This document shows positions 51,085-63,008 of a stretch of DNA of 64,000 bases, one piece after another. Made by a program: the position numbers and the translations under genes. The notes beneath the pieces are model-generated. The model had not been told where the DNA came from. It was given only the letters and a program-made list of their open reading frames with translations, and ran no database searches. Within the stretch, counting starts at the first letter, position 1; every line of letters starts with the position of its first letter. Source of the stretch: Epiperipatus broadwayi (Eukaryota; Onychophora; Udeonychophora; Euonychophora; Peripatidae); contig JAQFVV010000276.1 in the NCBI GenBank assembly GCA_028023455.1, forward strand, positions 574,545-638,544, in the 5' to 3' direction.

Positions 51085-52195
51085 TTTGTATAGAATGCGA
51101 TGTGTGATGCTATGTGCGAAGGCTTTTCCTTTATCGAAGTCAGAAATCTCTCAACCACTATGCACAGATAAACCTGTTAGCCATCTTAGTTTCTTTTTCC
51201 ATTCCTACCCTAACTTCTTTTTCATATTTTTCTTTATTTTGTTCCATCCCATTTTCACAACATCGTCTTTGTCCACTCTATGACTTTTATATCCAAATTC
51301 CCTTAGATTTTTCCAAACACAATATAAAAACGAAGAACCCACTTTCTGTCAATCGCTTTGCTTATATTTATTCATTATTTGTACTCTTTCTGCTTGTAAA
51401 CATTTACATTCAATTAGAAGATGCCTAATATTTTTAGTGCCTTCCTTACAAAACTTGCAGACTAAATCACGCAGAGTTCTTTATTTTTCCTTGTTGCTAA
51501 GGATCCTATTCGAGCATTAAATAGTAAACTAATTTCCTTGTTATTATCATAAAATAATTCACATCCAATATTCTGTTTACTTCTATGTATATTTAAATTC
51601 TTTTTACTCTCTGTACTAGTTCTTCTTCTCTCCAGCTACCTATTTTTATTAATGCATCTATTCTTCTATTCCATTCTTTGCCACTATAACACTCAACAAT
51701 CCTCCTAACACAATCACCCCATCTTTTGTACAAGTATATTGACAAAGTGTTTATCCAAATCTTCTGCATCATGTACTACCATTTCCACTCATCTTGTTGT
51801 CTGTTCTTTATTCATACCTCAATTAAATACTATTTTGGGTATTTTTTTACAATCTATAAATTACAATCTACTGAACATTTTTATTTTGCTTTTCATTTTT
51901 TCTTGGGTTGCCTCCTTTGCCATCCACATAGCTGCATTTAATTCATGTATTCCTACTTCTGTTTGTTCTTTTTCTAAGTAATCTAATATCCCTTTACTAA
52001 CACATAATGCATTATTACCATAAGTTAATCCATCTACCACCCTTTCCTTCCATACAATTCTTGCTATGTTATATTTATTATATGAAAACACTATTAATTT
52101 CTTATCATTTCTTTCTTTCAGTGCTTCATTTATCAATTTTTTCTCCCATTCATCCAATCAATTCTTCTAATGATTTAAAATGATTCCCAAATAGT
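51085..52195 (-). pseudogene. LINE remnant, C-terminal part (family 1, copy 2)
   Basis: Reading the minus strand from 52195 down, decayed frames give 'YLGIILNHL', then 'WKERVVDGLTYGNNALCV' and 'YLEKEQTEVGIHELNAAMW'. This is the C-terminal region that follows the reverse-transcriptase thumb in many arthropod and lophotrochozoan LINEs. Next come 'LFNARIGSLATRK' and a CCHC knuckle in altered frames, ending near 51085 in a 'gcgatgtgtgatgctatg' tail. One open piece of 98 codons survives (52157-51861). There are many stops and frameshifts. The copy is 5'-truncated exactly where the 3' end of copy 3 begins. Confidence 0.75.
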
Positions 52196-54150
52196 TATAC
52201 CTATTCACCACAATGTGATAGACTATTGACTTCTCCTTATTTGGAGTCAGGGATCTCTCAGCCACTATGCCCAAACAAATATGTTAGCCTTTTTATCTTC
52301 CCTTTTCATGCCTTACTTTAATTTGCCTAATATTGTTTTCTATTTTGTTCCATCCTATTTTCACAACATAATCTTTGCCAACTCCATGACCTTTATATAT
52401 AAAACCTCCTTATCTATTCCCAAATCCAGCATAAAAACCAAGAACCCATTTTACATATAATCACTTTGTTTATATTTTTTCTTCTGCAACTTCATTATTT
52501 GTACTCTTTCTGCTTGAAGACATTTATATTTAGTTAACAGATGCCTAATATTTTCTATTCCTACCTTACACAATTTTTAGATTAAATCACCCACATTTTT
52601 TCATTTATGTGTATATTTATTTATTGCTAAAGATTCTTTTTGAACTTTAAACAGTAAACTGCTTCTTCTGCTATTATCGTAAATTAACTAGAACCCAATA
52701 GTGTGTTTACTTCTATATATATTTAAATTATTTTTATTCTCCATACTAGTTCTCCATTTCTCCAACTTCCTATTGTTTATTAATGCATCTAAGCTTCTAT
52801 CCCATTCCTTGCCACTATAACACTCAACAATTATCCTAACACAATCGTCCCATCTTTTGTATATGTATTCTGATATAAATTCTTTATCCAAATCTTTTCA
52901 CACCATACTATCTTTCTCAGCCATCTTGTTGCCTGCCTTTTACCGATAACCAAATTAAACACTATTTTGGTTATTCTCTTTTTATCCATAAACAGCAATC
53001 TACCAAACATTTTTATTTTGCTTTTTGCATCTTCCTTATAAAAACTTGATCATTCCATTTCTCTTTAAATTGCCTCCTTTGTCATTCACACAGCTGCATG
53101 TCTTCCTACTTATCTTTGTAATTTTTCTAAGTAATTGAACACCCCTTTACTAACACATAATGCATTGTTATCATATGTTAATTCTGCTAGTGGCACCCCC
53201 TTCCATACAATTCTAGCTACATCATATTTGTTATAAGAAAACAATGTCAAGCAATTTTTCTGATTACTTAAGATGATTCACTAATAGGTATACTTATTCA
53301 TCACCCTTAACTTTATATCCCCGAATAAAAATTATTTTATCTTCTTTTTTCTCAATATTAATCATTATTTTTTTTCTTTCTTCACTAAATGTAATCACCA
53401 TCTCTTTACCCACCCCTCTGCATGTTCTCAGCATAATGTCTATATCTTCCTTTCTTTCTGTGCACAAGAAGACATTATCTGCAAATAAAAGACCTGATAA
53501 TGTATATACTTCCTTACCTCCCATTAATGGTATATCTACCCCTCTTCCTAATCTTTGTATTGCTCTCTCCATTTCTCTCAAATATAACCAAAAACAAAAT
53601 TGGTGCAATAGGGCATTCTTGCCTTAGTTTCACCCCAATTTTAACTTTAACTGATTATATATTTCCTAATTGATAGGCATAGTAATTATTTTCATACAAT
53701 CTCTTGATAAAATCCAGTACAGCTTCATTCATCCACAAATTTACTAAACTTACCCTTAATCTATTTCTATTTACTCTATCATTTGTCTTCTCTATATCTA
53801 TAAAAGCTATATATAACTATCTACCTGTATTTCTATTCATATCTATAAGTTGTGTAACCCAAATAAACTAGCTCCTATATGCCTATCCGATCAAAAACCT
53901 TCTTGCATTTCACCCACTATATTATTTCCTTCCATCCATTTTGTGCCCCTTCCAGCCACCATAAATGCCAAAACTTTACATAATACTGAAGTTACCACTA
54001 TCGGTCTATAAATGCTTGACTTTCTAAGATCCTGACCCGTCCCTTTAAATAGTATCCTTACTCTTGTATTATTCCAATTATTCAGAAAATCTCTCTTCTG
54101 TGCAATCTTATTAAAATATGACTTTTCTATTATATAAAGCGACCTCTTTT
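52196..54150 (-). pseudogene. LINE remnant with reverse transcriptase (family 1, copy 3)
   Basis: On the minus strand, from about 54130, broken frames read the RT fingers ('LYIAFIDIEKTNDRVNRNRL'), then 'LRQECPIAPILF' (normally RQGCPLSPLLF). The palm follows in an open 104-codon piece (53608-53294), 'LSGLLFADNVFLC', where the catalytic FADD has become FADN. Next come the thumb, a C-terminal region shared with copy 2 ('RWDDCVRIIVECYSGKEWDR', 52891-52688) and the 3' tail at about 52200 ('acaatgtgatag'). The endonuclease is missing. The loss of the second catalytic aspartate plus many frameshifts make it inactive. Confidence 0.8.
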
Positions 54151-54159
54151 AAAAAGTCA

Positions 54160-56690
54160 TAGCAGTATTATCAAAATAGATTATTTTTTGCAGCCTGTTC
54201 TGGAATATACACTGCTGAACACATTAAATAAAAATACTTGAGAGAAAGGAACCATGAAGTTGACCACTTTGTAAAATTTTATATCTTTTATATTATCATT
54301 TATTGGAAAGCATTTTGTCAAGTAAATTAAGTTTTATTACATTTAAGCATGCAAAACTTTTAGCAGAGAACTATTTTTCCAATAGGGATCATAAACTAAA
54401 GTCAAATCAATAGCGATAGAACTAGTTTTAATTTATTTTGAAAATCTTTTCACTGAGACGGCCAAAAACAAAAATTATCTCAGCAGCATTTTTCTGATCT
54501 AAGTCCAATCTACTTTATAACTAAATGGTGACAACTATTGGCAAAATTCTTGTTAATAATATTCTTTCAGAAAGTTTATAGAACAGATATAAGAATAATA
54601 TCGATTGATAATTTTTGCAATCATTGCTGAGTTTATTTGGGTTTAAGATTTCTATAGTTTTTGCTTTCATGCCACATCTTATTGAATAGTTTTGCCAATC
54701 ATGCTTTACCTTTAGGTCATTTTGTATTTTGGAAACTTGGAAGTTTTCTGTTACTAGACCTTTCCTATTATAAGATAATGCAAAGCAAGTTCAAGTACTT
54801 CACATCTAATAATTTTATCATCGTGATATTAGAGAAACATTGTAAAAAGGAAGTATGCAATTCTACTCTAATTATATTTTTCTTAATTTTATCAAACATA
54901 AGTTTTAAAGTCTGATTTATAATGCTGACAACATAATTAGCAATAATACTTTTCTATGCACCAAGATGACCAGGATTATAATTAGATCATATGTTTTACT
55001 TTTATATTGTCTCTTACCACTTTTTTTCTGGGTTCTTGTAATATTCATCTTTGCTTACCATTACAAACTAAATCCATATTTTTAAGTCCATCTATTCTAA
55101 AAGTTGATAAGTTGCTTGGTCCACATTTGCATATCCCAAAACTGCATATGGAAATTAAAATATCCTCTAAATGTAGAAGGTGGAAGAAGTTTTGAAATAG
55201 GAGGGTAATGCTAATTTATATTGGAAGATAATTAAATAATGCATATGTAATAAATATCTATCAAATAGTGATTGCAAAATTATTTGTTCATATCTACAGT
55301 GCATTTTGTCAATAATCAATGAAAATCCAGAAATATTAACAATATCTATGTTATTAGAAGAATGCTGAATCTCTTGAAATACAATTATATAAATATTGCA
55401 TAGAAAAACTATTTTTAAAGAATCTCCGATTTGAATTAAATATACCATCAATGTTAAATTGAAATAATTTTATAGTGTTTTCTATGTGAAAAAAGTTACT
55501 CTTTAGAGATGAAATCATAATCCATGTTTGCCAATGCTATGTAGTCATTTTTTTTATTTGAAACACATGAGCCCTCATCTCTGTAGTTCTAGGACGATTA
55601 TTCTGCATAATGTCATTGAAATTCAAGCTAATAGCTTTGTTGTGTATTTTTTTTATTTTCACTCTTTAAATAGAAGTTCATCAAAATAAAGGTTATTTTC
55701 CATGTAGAGATAATTTATTTTATGAGTTAATATTTTATAATTCTACGGTGGACTGTGCATATATCTCCGCTTCTCAATATTTTTGCTAGTTGTAAATTCA
55801 CTGATGATTTTATTCTAATGCTAAAAGACATCATACATTTATAAATATTGTTATTTATAATATAAGATTTATATTGTCTAATTTAAGGTTGTGCTTTTAA
55901 TATTGTATTAAGCATGCCAAAGAGAAAATATACACAATATATGCTGAAAGTTATGAGGAAAATGTATTAACGTTATTTATGTTAGGAGCTTAGTTTACTC
56001 CAATGTCATAATGTTAACATAGTCTGGAAATAGGGATATATCTTTATTAAGCATTGTCATTTGACATTTATTATTACTTATGTTTGCAATATGTGGCAGA
56101 ATTAAATTAGGAGTAATATATTTTTACTTAAAAATATTACATAAGTTTGTGTCATGTGTTCTTTTGTATTATTTGAATATTTTATATTGATAATTATCTC
56201 TTCACAATGTATAAAATGATTTTCAATTACTGCATAAGTGAGTATAGACATTATTTGCTTGGCGAAAACTAATCTTCATGTTAGGGTTTTTTCCAAATAT
56301 TTTCATACATTTATTTTGCAGTATCCTTTAAATGGTTTCATTTTCAGATTGGTAATTCCATTCAGATTTATTTTTCTTAAAGATATCAAACAACCTTTAA
56401 ATTCCAGAAACTGATTTTTTTAACAAAAAGAGAAAACATCTACATGTTTTTAGTATTTACTATTAATTAAGGTAATGTTAAACTTCTATTTTTTATTATA
56501 TCATTAATTTTTTTTTGTTTAAATTATGACTACAACACTATATACATAGATATGTTGTCACCTGTATTGTTTATGTTACCTAGAATATATTTTTTTTAAA
56601 AAAACAATAAAACAGGATTTTAATAATATGTATCCTAATCACCTGTGCGATATTTGCACAGAATCTAGTCAGTAAAATATATAACTAATC
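54160..56690. other. No gene recognised
   Basis: AT-rich, without repeats or protein-like frames that could be supported. Confidence 0.5.
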
Positions 56691-56696
56691 TAATGA

Positions 56697-56933
56697 ATTT
56701 ATTACTTGACAATTCAAGAAAAATTGCAAGCTGAAAATGCCACTTTATCTCCGCCCCAAGCTATATAAAGTGATTTAACCATTAAAGAAGGTCTAATGCA
56801 AGATGATGGATCAAAAAGAGGAAAAACATTCACTAAAGAAGGGTCACGGTTAAAGACACAAAAATCGAAAAAATGTAGAAGTGTTTGCATTAAACCCGAT
56901 TGTACTTTAAGTAGCAACAGTACCAATAAATAG
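56697..56933 (+). pseudogene. Unrecognised protein-like stretch with one in-frame stop
   Basis: One plus-strand frame reads 'QEKLQAENATLSPPQAI', then TAA at 56766-56768, and then 55 codons to TAG at 56931. The second part is Lys/Ser-rich and contains 'GSKRGKTFTKEGSRLKTQKS' followed by three cysteines. The composition looks like real protein and is unlike the A/T-driven frames nearby. The first part resembles the end of an amphipathic helix or coiled coil, and 'aattcaag' before it could be a 3' splice site. It may be the last exon of a lost gene or part of a retrocopy. The opposite strand also has an open frame (56968-56714), which weakens the case. The family is not recognised. Confidence 0.25.
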
Positions 56934-57758
56934 TCAGTGCATCTCTTGAATTCACCATAAGTGATCACGTGATTAACTCTTTAATAAGAGGCTATTAAAT
57001 ACGATTATTATTAATTTAGAACTGAACTATAATGCGAATAAATATTTTCTATATAAATTAAAACGAATCAAATATTAGTAAGAATAAAAATGTACTTATT
57101 AAAGTAGCAACCTCTTAGTTAAAAATTGCATTTCGTCTATAAATGAAAAATATGTGCCCTTTAAATTTTTGCAATAATTTAATCTCAGTTAAAATCTGAT
57201 TAGTAACTAAATGCAATTAAATTATCTTTATTAACTATGAGAACAAATAATTATTTTTATACCTTTTATAAATAAAAATGACAGAGCTATTGAATTAATT
57301 TTATTCGAGATCTCAACTTGTGATTCTATTCCAACAAGCATTATTGGATCTTTTCTGAGCTGTGCTACAATTAATATCTGATTCTTTAATAATAGAATCA
57401 AGAATTACGTTATTAATACTAGATTTGATAAAAATATACTTTATTAAAAATTTTTGGACCATCGTATTTTTGTGATATTATCACCTCTTTCCAATTTGTA
57501 GAAAAATTTTAGTTAGAATTTAATTTTTCTACAAAATATTGTTTTTATCCATGTACGTGGACTCTTTCTGATGAATTCTTGTTTGAAAATTTCGCTAAGA
57601 ATTCCAGGACTGATTATTAAAAATTTTGAAGCGCTAACAATTAGTTTAAATATATATATTTTTTTTAATTAAATTTGTCTATTTAAATTACCTGTAAACA
57701 TCATTCTCATTATTTTTACCGTAAAACGTTGGAAAAAAAAATTTATTATTTGTTATAG

Positions 57759-57839
57759 TGTAAACGTGCAGTAGGAAAATGGAGAACCTTTCTTGGTGGT
57801 GGCCACATCAAACTTTTCCGATGTAAGCGAGAGCTGTAA
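57759..57839 (+). CDS. Possible terminal coding exon, unrecognised
   Basis: After a 3' splice-type sequence 'ttatttgttatag' ending at 57758, a 26-codon frame runs to TAA at 57837-57839 and contains 'GKWRTFLGGGHIKLF'. This patch is much richer in G and C than its surroundings, and the peptide looks natural. An AATAAA follows at 57897-57902, as expected for a last exon. A 5' splice-type 'gat|gtaagc' at 57822 offers an alternative internal-exon reading, and an ATG at 57779 opens a different frame. No family could be named, and no other exon was connected to it. Confidence 0.3.
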   Translation, partial: CKRAVGKWRTFLGGGHIKLFRCKREL

Positions 57840-58039
57840 TTTTCTATGTTCAAGTTTAAAAAAGAAAAATTTATATACATTATAATATATTTATACAATA
57901 AATACATTTTTATTTAAAGTTGACAAACATTCACAAAAACATGTATTATAAAATTATATTTTTAATACATAACTAGTAATAATAATTATTACATTATTTA
58001 TAAACAAAAACATTAATTCAATGCAAAATTATTTTGTTA

Positions 58040-58220
58040 ATGTGAAGGTTGCCATTGTTTATTTTTTAAGGCATTAATTTCTGGCGAGATATTAGTTGTG
58101 GCGATTTATAAGATGTGTTCCAAATTTTCGTCAATAATTCGAGATTTTGCATTGTTGATATTGTAAATGATATTTTAGGAAAAAATTGATCACATATTTA
58201 TATGTGCTTCAGAATAAAGA

Positions 58221-58299
<79 letters not shown>

Positions 58300-59830
58300 T
58301 AATTAATTAATTAATTAATTAAATTAGGAAATTTCTGGGCATCCAGATTTTTATAAAAATCGCTACTTGAACTTTCCAGGAACTTCACTTTTAAATTTAG
58401 TTTTTCTTTAAATTCCATTTGGCAATTTTCAGGAATTTTATTTATGTCACTTGTCATGAATGGGGAAGAAAATATTTGGAAATAATTTTTTTCACAAAAT
58501 CAGTGAACCTTTTATTGAATTCATTTTTGAGCGGTTTGTTTATCAAAATTATCTTTAAAATTTTCTTTTAATTCTGCAAAATTTATAAAATTGTTATTCA
58601 ATTGACTTTGAAATAGCTTTAGTTTATTTTGAAAAGCACTACACTGCCAACCATATTAGTAACTATTTGATTTTCTTTTTTTACAATTTCTTATTCAGTT
58701 CATTAAAATGCTTCAATGTCAATTAAAAATGATGAATCCCTTATCTGCTCTTCATTATAAAGTTCAGGAATGGATTGTCCTTTGGCTTCCATGAATAGTT
58801 TCAACTCATTGTTAATTTCAAAAACCTTTTTAGCAGAGGCTTTTTGGAAAGCCACTGAATTTCACAGTAATATTCCAAATCTGCATATTCAGTATCAACG
58901 TACTTAATTTTTTTTTGAATTCTCAGGGACCAAGAGCTGATTTGAATTTAATATCATTTATGCAATTAACAACAACTTTCATCACATTTTCTATAATCAC
59001 AATTTTGGAACACAAGTTTTGCTTTTGAATAATGCAGCAAAAATATATTTATTACTGAACACATTACACCCTTGTAATTTTTTAGAAATGTGAAAACTCT
59101 GTTATTTTTTCCAACCATGGATTTGGCCCCATTGGTAAATAATCTGGATATGTTGTGTTAATTAAGGTTATATTATTGTAAAACATTCTTGAGTTTATTA
59201 TATATGTCTTCTCCTGTTGTTGTTGTTGTCTCAAGATGAGCGATAGATAACTTGTCTGCTTTCATAAAGAAATTTTTGTCAATTCCTCTAATAAAAATTA
59301 ATAGTTGAGACGTATCCATTATATCAGTCCCCTTATTAAATGCTAATGAATTTCAATCAAAATCAGAAATTTTTAGTTTCAATGACTTTTTCACATCGGT
59401 GGATAGTTCTTCAATTTGCCTTGTGATGGTTCTTCAGATAAACTCATTCTCAATTTTTTTTTACATTCAGAACAAACCAATTCCACTACAACTAGCATCT
59501 AATCTTTAATAAATTCTCACTCCAAAAATGTTTTTGACTTTTGTGCCATTTACAATTACATACTCATTTGTACTTTTATTTAAAAAATTTGCTGCTCAAA
59601 TAACATTTTCAAATTTTCTATTGTTGCACTTCTCTCTACTGCAATATATTTTTCATAATTTGAATGTCTTGTTAAATAGTGTCTTTTAATGATATGTTAT
59701 TTGTTAACTGCAATGTCATCCAAACAAATGAGATACTTTGGTTTATTGTTCTGCACAATTACCAAATATGCATTGGTCTACTTTTCTTGGAATTCAAGAT
59801 TTTCTGTATCCACTTTTTTTTCTTACTAGA
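58040..59830 (-). pseudogene. Decayed hAT transposase with BED finger (ZBED5/GTF2IRD2-like)
   Basis: Read on the minus strand from 59830, broken frames give a BED-type zinc finger (about 59760-59640: 'NNKPKYLICLDDIAVNK', a stop, 'HIIKRHYLTRHSNYEKY'; the first finger cysteine is lost). Next is 'MAQKSKTF', then 'NNELKLFMEAKGQSIPELYN' near 58800, 'FLIDI', 'KLKLFQSQLNNNFINFAELK' near 58600, 'INKIPENCQMEFKEKL' near 58430 and 'DFYKNLDAQKFPNL' near 58340. After an (ATT)n array come 'STYKY' and 'SRIIDENLEHIL-IATTNI' near 58100, the hAT dimerisation end. The order and length (about 560 codons without the array) fit a full transposase of the type domesticated as ZBED5 and GTF2IRD2. Many stops and frameshifts make it inactive. 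Terminal repeats were not found. Confidence 0.8.
58218..58321. repeat. (ATT)n(AATT)n microsatellite inside the hAT remnant
   Basis: About 78 bases of ATT followed by about 25 of AATT. It interrupts the hAT transposase remnant just before its conserved C-terminal block, so it expanded after the gene was lost. Confidence 0.98.
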
Positions 59831-59947
59831 TAAAATTTTAAATAAAAAATAATAATTTTTTTAAAAAAAGCATTTATTTAAACAAAAAAAAATTTTTTTA
59901 ATGTCAATGTTAATTCTTTGGACTTCCCAACCATACACCAATATACT

Positions 59948-60318
59948 TTGTTTGTATTTATATATTGGACTCTTTTCATCATCTAATCTGAATATTGGAT
60001 ATCTTTTTTAAAAAAATATTTTATTTAAATATTCCAAATACATTCAACTGTTACTAATAACATACAGGTTAGTATATGCACAATGTTTCAAGAGATATTA
60101 TTCTCCTTCTTCTTCAGATGTTGCTGGCCTGACCAGTGATAGTACTAGCATGGAAATCGAACCTGGACGCTTAGATTCTTGAGTATTGAATTTTAAGGTT
60201 AAGCTCTAACCAACTGAGATATCCTGCATTTGGAATATTTAAATAAAGTTATTTTTTTTCTAAAGACGTTTAATATTCATATTATATGGTGGAAATAGTC
60301 CAACATATAAATACAACT
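59948..60318. repeat. Foldback with ~95-bp arms enclosing a tRNA-like sequence
   Basis: The left arm (59948-60042, 'tttgtatttatatattggac' to 'atttaaatattccaaat') is inverted at 60225-60318 ('atttggaatatttaaataaa' to 'caacatataaataca'), with about 75-80% pairing. The interior holds the tRNA-like sequence at 60149-60231 and a short A/G-rich stretch. It lies directly upstream of the hAT remnant but shares no recognised terminus with it. Confidence 0.65.
60149..60231 (-). pseudogene. tRNA-derived sequence (SINE head or tRNA pseudogene)
   Basis: On the minus strand the A-box region 'ATCTCAGTTGGTTAGAGC' and the B-box region 'CAGGTTCGATTTCC' are intact, about 45 bases apart, with a start resembling GCAGGAT. 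The anticodon arm has mismatches and the region between the arms is longer than in a standard tRNA, so it is not a functional gene. Both polymerase III promoter boxes are good, which suggests a SINE head. Confidence 0.65.
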
Positions 60319-60334
60319 AAACACAAAATTACTT

Positions 60335-62860
60335 GAGTTTCTCTTAAGGTGAGCAGATCATAAATAATAAGTATAAAGAAATATAAAATAAAATTACTGA
60401 ATTTCACTTAGGTTTTTCCAACTATTTTGCAATATTTACAATATGATTCACATTTACATTGATTAATATGACTAGAAAAAAGGCAGTGATAGGCGATGCA
60501 CATGCATCCACGATGTCTCTGCTTATGCAGCGTCGAAGTAGTTATGAAGTTAATCAAGCAAATGCTAGACAGTGTATAAATATTTTATTTAAAAAGAATA
60601 ATAGTAAAATCGCAGTTAATGTAAATTTTAACACAAGTCTATCTAATATCTGCAGTTGTCAAGTGTCCAGTTAACATATTTGACCTATGGAAAAAAAAGT
60701 CTATCTAGTTTTAAAGTTCGTTTCTTTATACAATCTTGAAAATATTCGCGGGCTTTGTTTCTTGGTTTGCTTTGTTTTGTTGTTTGTTTGTTTTTTGTTT
60801 TGTTTTTTCTCTTCTAACAATGGTTCTTAAGAATTCATTGTTTTAACTTTCAAAAAAATCTAAAAAATCCAAAGATACAGAAACTCCAAAATATATTTTA
60901 AATTAGATGATGGCTTACCGGTCAGAAAAATAAAATTAGCAAGTAGAGATGATATATTTTTTTATTCTAAAAAATAATGGAATTAACAATACAAAAAGAA
61001 AAAAATTATAAATGCTTTATATATGCTCTCATGTGGAAGGACATGTAAATAAATAATGATTTTAATAAGTGGCAAAGAAAGTAAAAGTAAGTAACATTAT
61101 TTAAAAAATATATATTGTACAATAAATAATACTTTTAAATATTTAGAAAACTCATCACTTTATATTTTCCTTTTTGAAGCACAGTTATATTATATATCTA
61201 AGGTGTCATCTTAAAACAATGATACTGATATATCAAGTACCTCTCTTTTATATTGCATATCATCAGAAGATATCAGCAAGAAACAAGACTATTGATATAC
61301 TTGACCATTCTCATTTGTATTATATTATTATATTGCCAGAATATATCAATTAGAAAGCAAAGACGACAGCACTTAAGGCTATCCCCACTGTATTATATTT
61401 TTTTATTGGAATGGGGCATGAATTTGAAAACAAGAATACCAGCTTACCATACAATTCATTTTTATGTAGTGTGATGATACTATTGAAAAAGAAATTTTAT
61501 GATTAAGGTGTAGTGAAGTAGAAATATTTTCCCGATTATATGTTGAACTAAGAATTCATGAGATATAAACAAACATCTTATATGTCAAAATTGCAGTATA
61601 TTTTGAATAAAGTAGCCAATAATATATTTTATACAGTCTTTCCCAAATAAGAAAGACTAGATTAGGTAAAGAATGATTTTGTCATGTAATTATTTTTAAA
61701 TCTTTTAGCGTAAAAATGCTACTATTTAGATCAATTGAATGTTTCCTAATTATATTAGGCATACATAGCAGCGAAACATCTTAAGAATAAGTTAATATCT
61801 AATAAAGCATGTCTTTAGAGAAAAAATAAAAAATTGATTAATGATAAATATATTTGTTTAGAGAAAAAATTTGGTAGCTGATTAAAAGTAATTTCATACG
61901 GTATGTGTTATGAGGAGAATGGAAAAGTGTAAAATTATTAATAAGTTGAAATATTTAAAATTCCAAATGATTTTATATCTGCTACGATTTTCATGAATAT
62001 TAATTTAACTCACAAAGAAAGTTTTTTTTTTTTTAAATTATTGTTTATTTTACTGATAATCTTAGTTAGGCGATTTACAAATTCCTAAATAATTTTGTTC
62101 ATTGTCAACTTTGTAAATTATATTGTTTCATCTTTTTTTTTAAGGTTTTTGATAAGATTATTTTTTTTAAAATGGAAGATAATTGGTTAAGTAATGATTT
62201 TGATATAAAAAATATCTATCAATCTATTAATAGATTAAGCATTATTGATATGTTTATTACTGCATTATCTAATAATAAATTTTTAACTGGAATGAAAGTT
62301 AAGATTATAAGAATTTATTATTGGAATATTCGATGTATTTTATTAGTAGCATTTATCATAAATAAAAAAAAAAAAGCTTGTTTAGAGCTATTAGCACGCT
62401 CTTAATTTTACATATTTGTAAGTGCAAGCTATATATAAGTCATGTGACATCTGACTTGTTATTATTACTATTATAGTGTTTAACAAAAGCGAATAATAGG
62501 TTATATTATTTCATCTGTAATTTTTTCAGTTTACATTAACTATTTAAAAGAGTGAATTATTAATTAGAAATGTATATATTTAAATTGTTTGTTATGTTTC
62601 TTGATTATTGTTTTTTTTTTTTTTTTTGTAGTGGAAAAAGATAAAACTGAAAGGATTATTAAAAAAATTTAATAGTTCTGATCTTTCTATACAATATATT
62701 TAAGATATTAAATTTTGCTCAATTAAAGTTTTCAGGTTTATTCGTGGTAAAATAGTTTAAAAGTAAGTGTTTGGTATATAGTCACTGGGTAGAAAATAAA
62801 AAATTAAGACATATTATTAAACATCACATGATCACCATCTCTATACTAGCACATAATTTG
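60335..62860. other. No gene recognised
   Basis: AT-rich. A 71-codon plus-strand frame at 60459-60674 has a mixed composition (for example 'GDAHASTMSLLMQRRSSYEV') but no motif, splice support or neighbour. A (TTTG)n stretch lies near 60770-60805. Confidence 0.4.
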
Positions 62861-62861
62861 T

Positions 62862-63008
62862 TGTAAACAAAGGCAAAACTCCCCATATAGTAGTGCCACC
62901 CTGTACCAAACAGAGTAATCAATGGATGCACAAGCCTTCTGGCATCCATTGATTACTCTGTTTGGCACAGGGTGGCATTACTGTATGGGGAGTTTTGCCT
63001 TTGTTTAC
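62862..63008. repeat. 147-bp hairpin, arms ~68 bp, MITE-like
   Basis: The left arm (62862-62929, 'tgtaaacaaaggcaaaactc' to 'aatcaatggatgc') is the inverse of 62942-63008, with about four mismatches and a 12-base loop (62930-62941). It is markedly richer in G and C than its surroundings. It is non-coding, either a small foldback transposon or a long RNA hairpin. Confidence 0.88.

Noticed and set aside
60459-60674. 71-codon plus-strand frame with fairly natural composition
   Set aside because: No domain, splice site or conservation evidence; length is within chance for this window.
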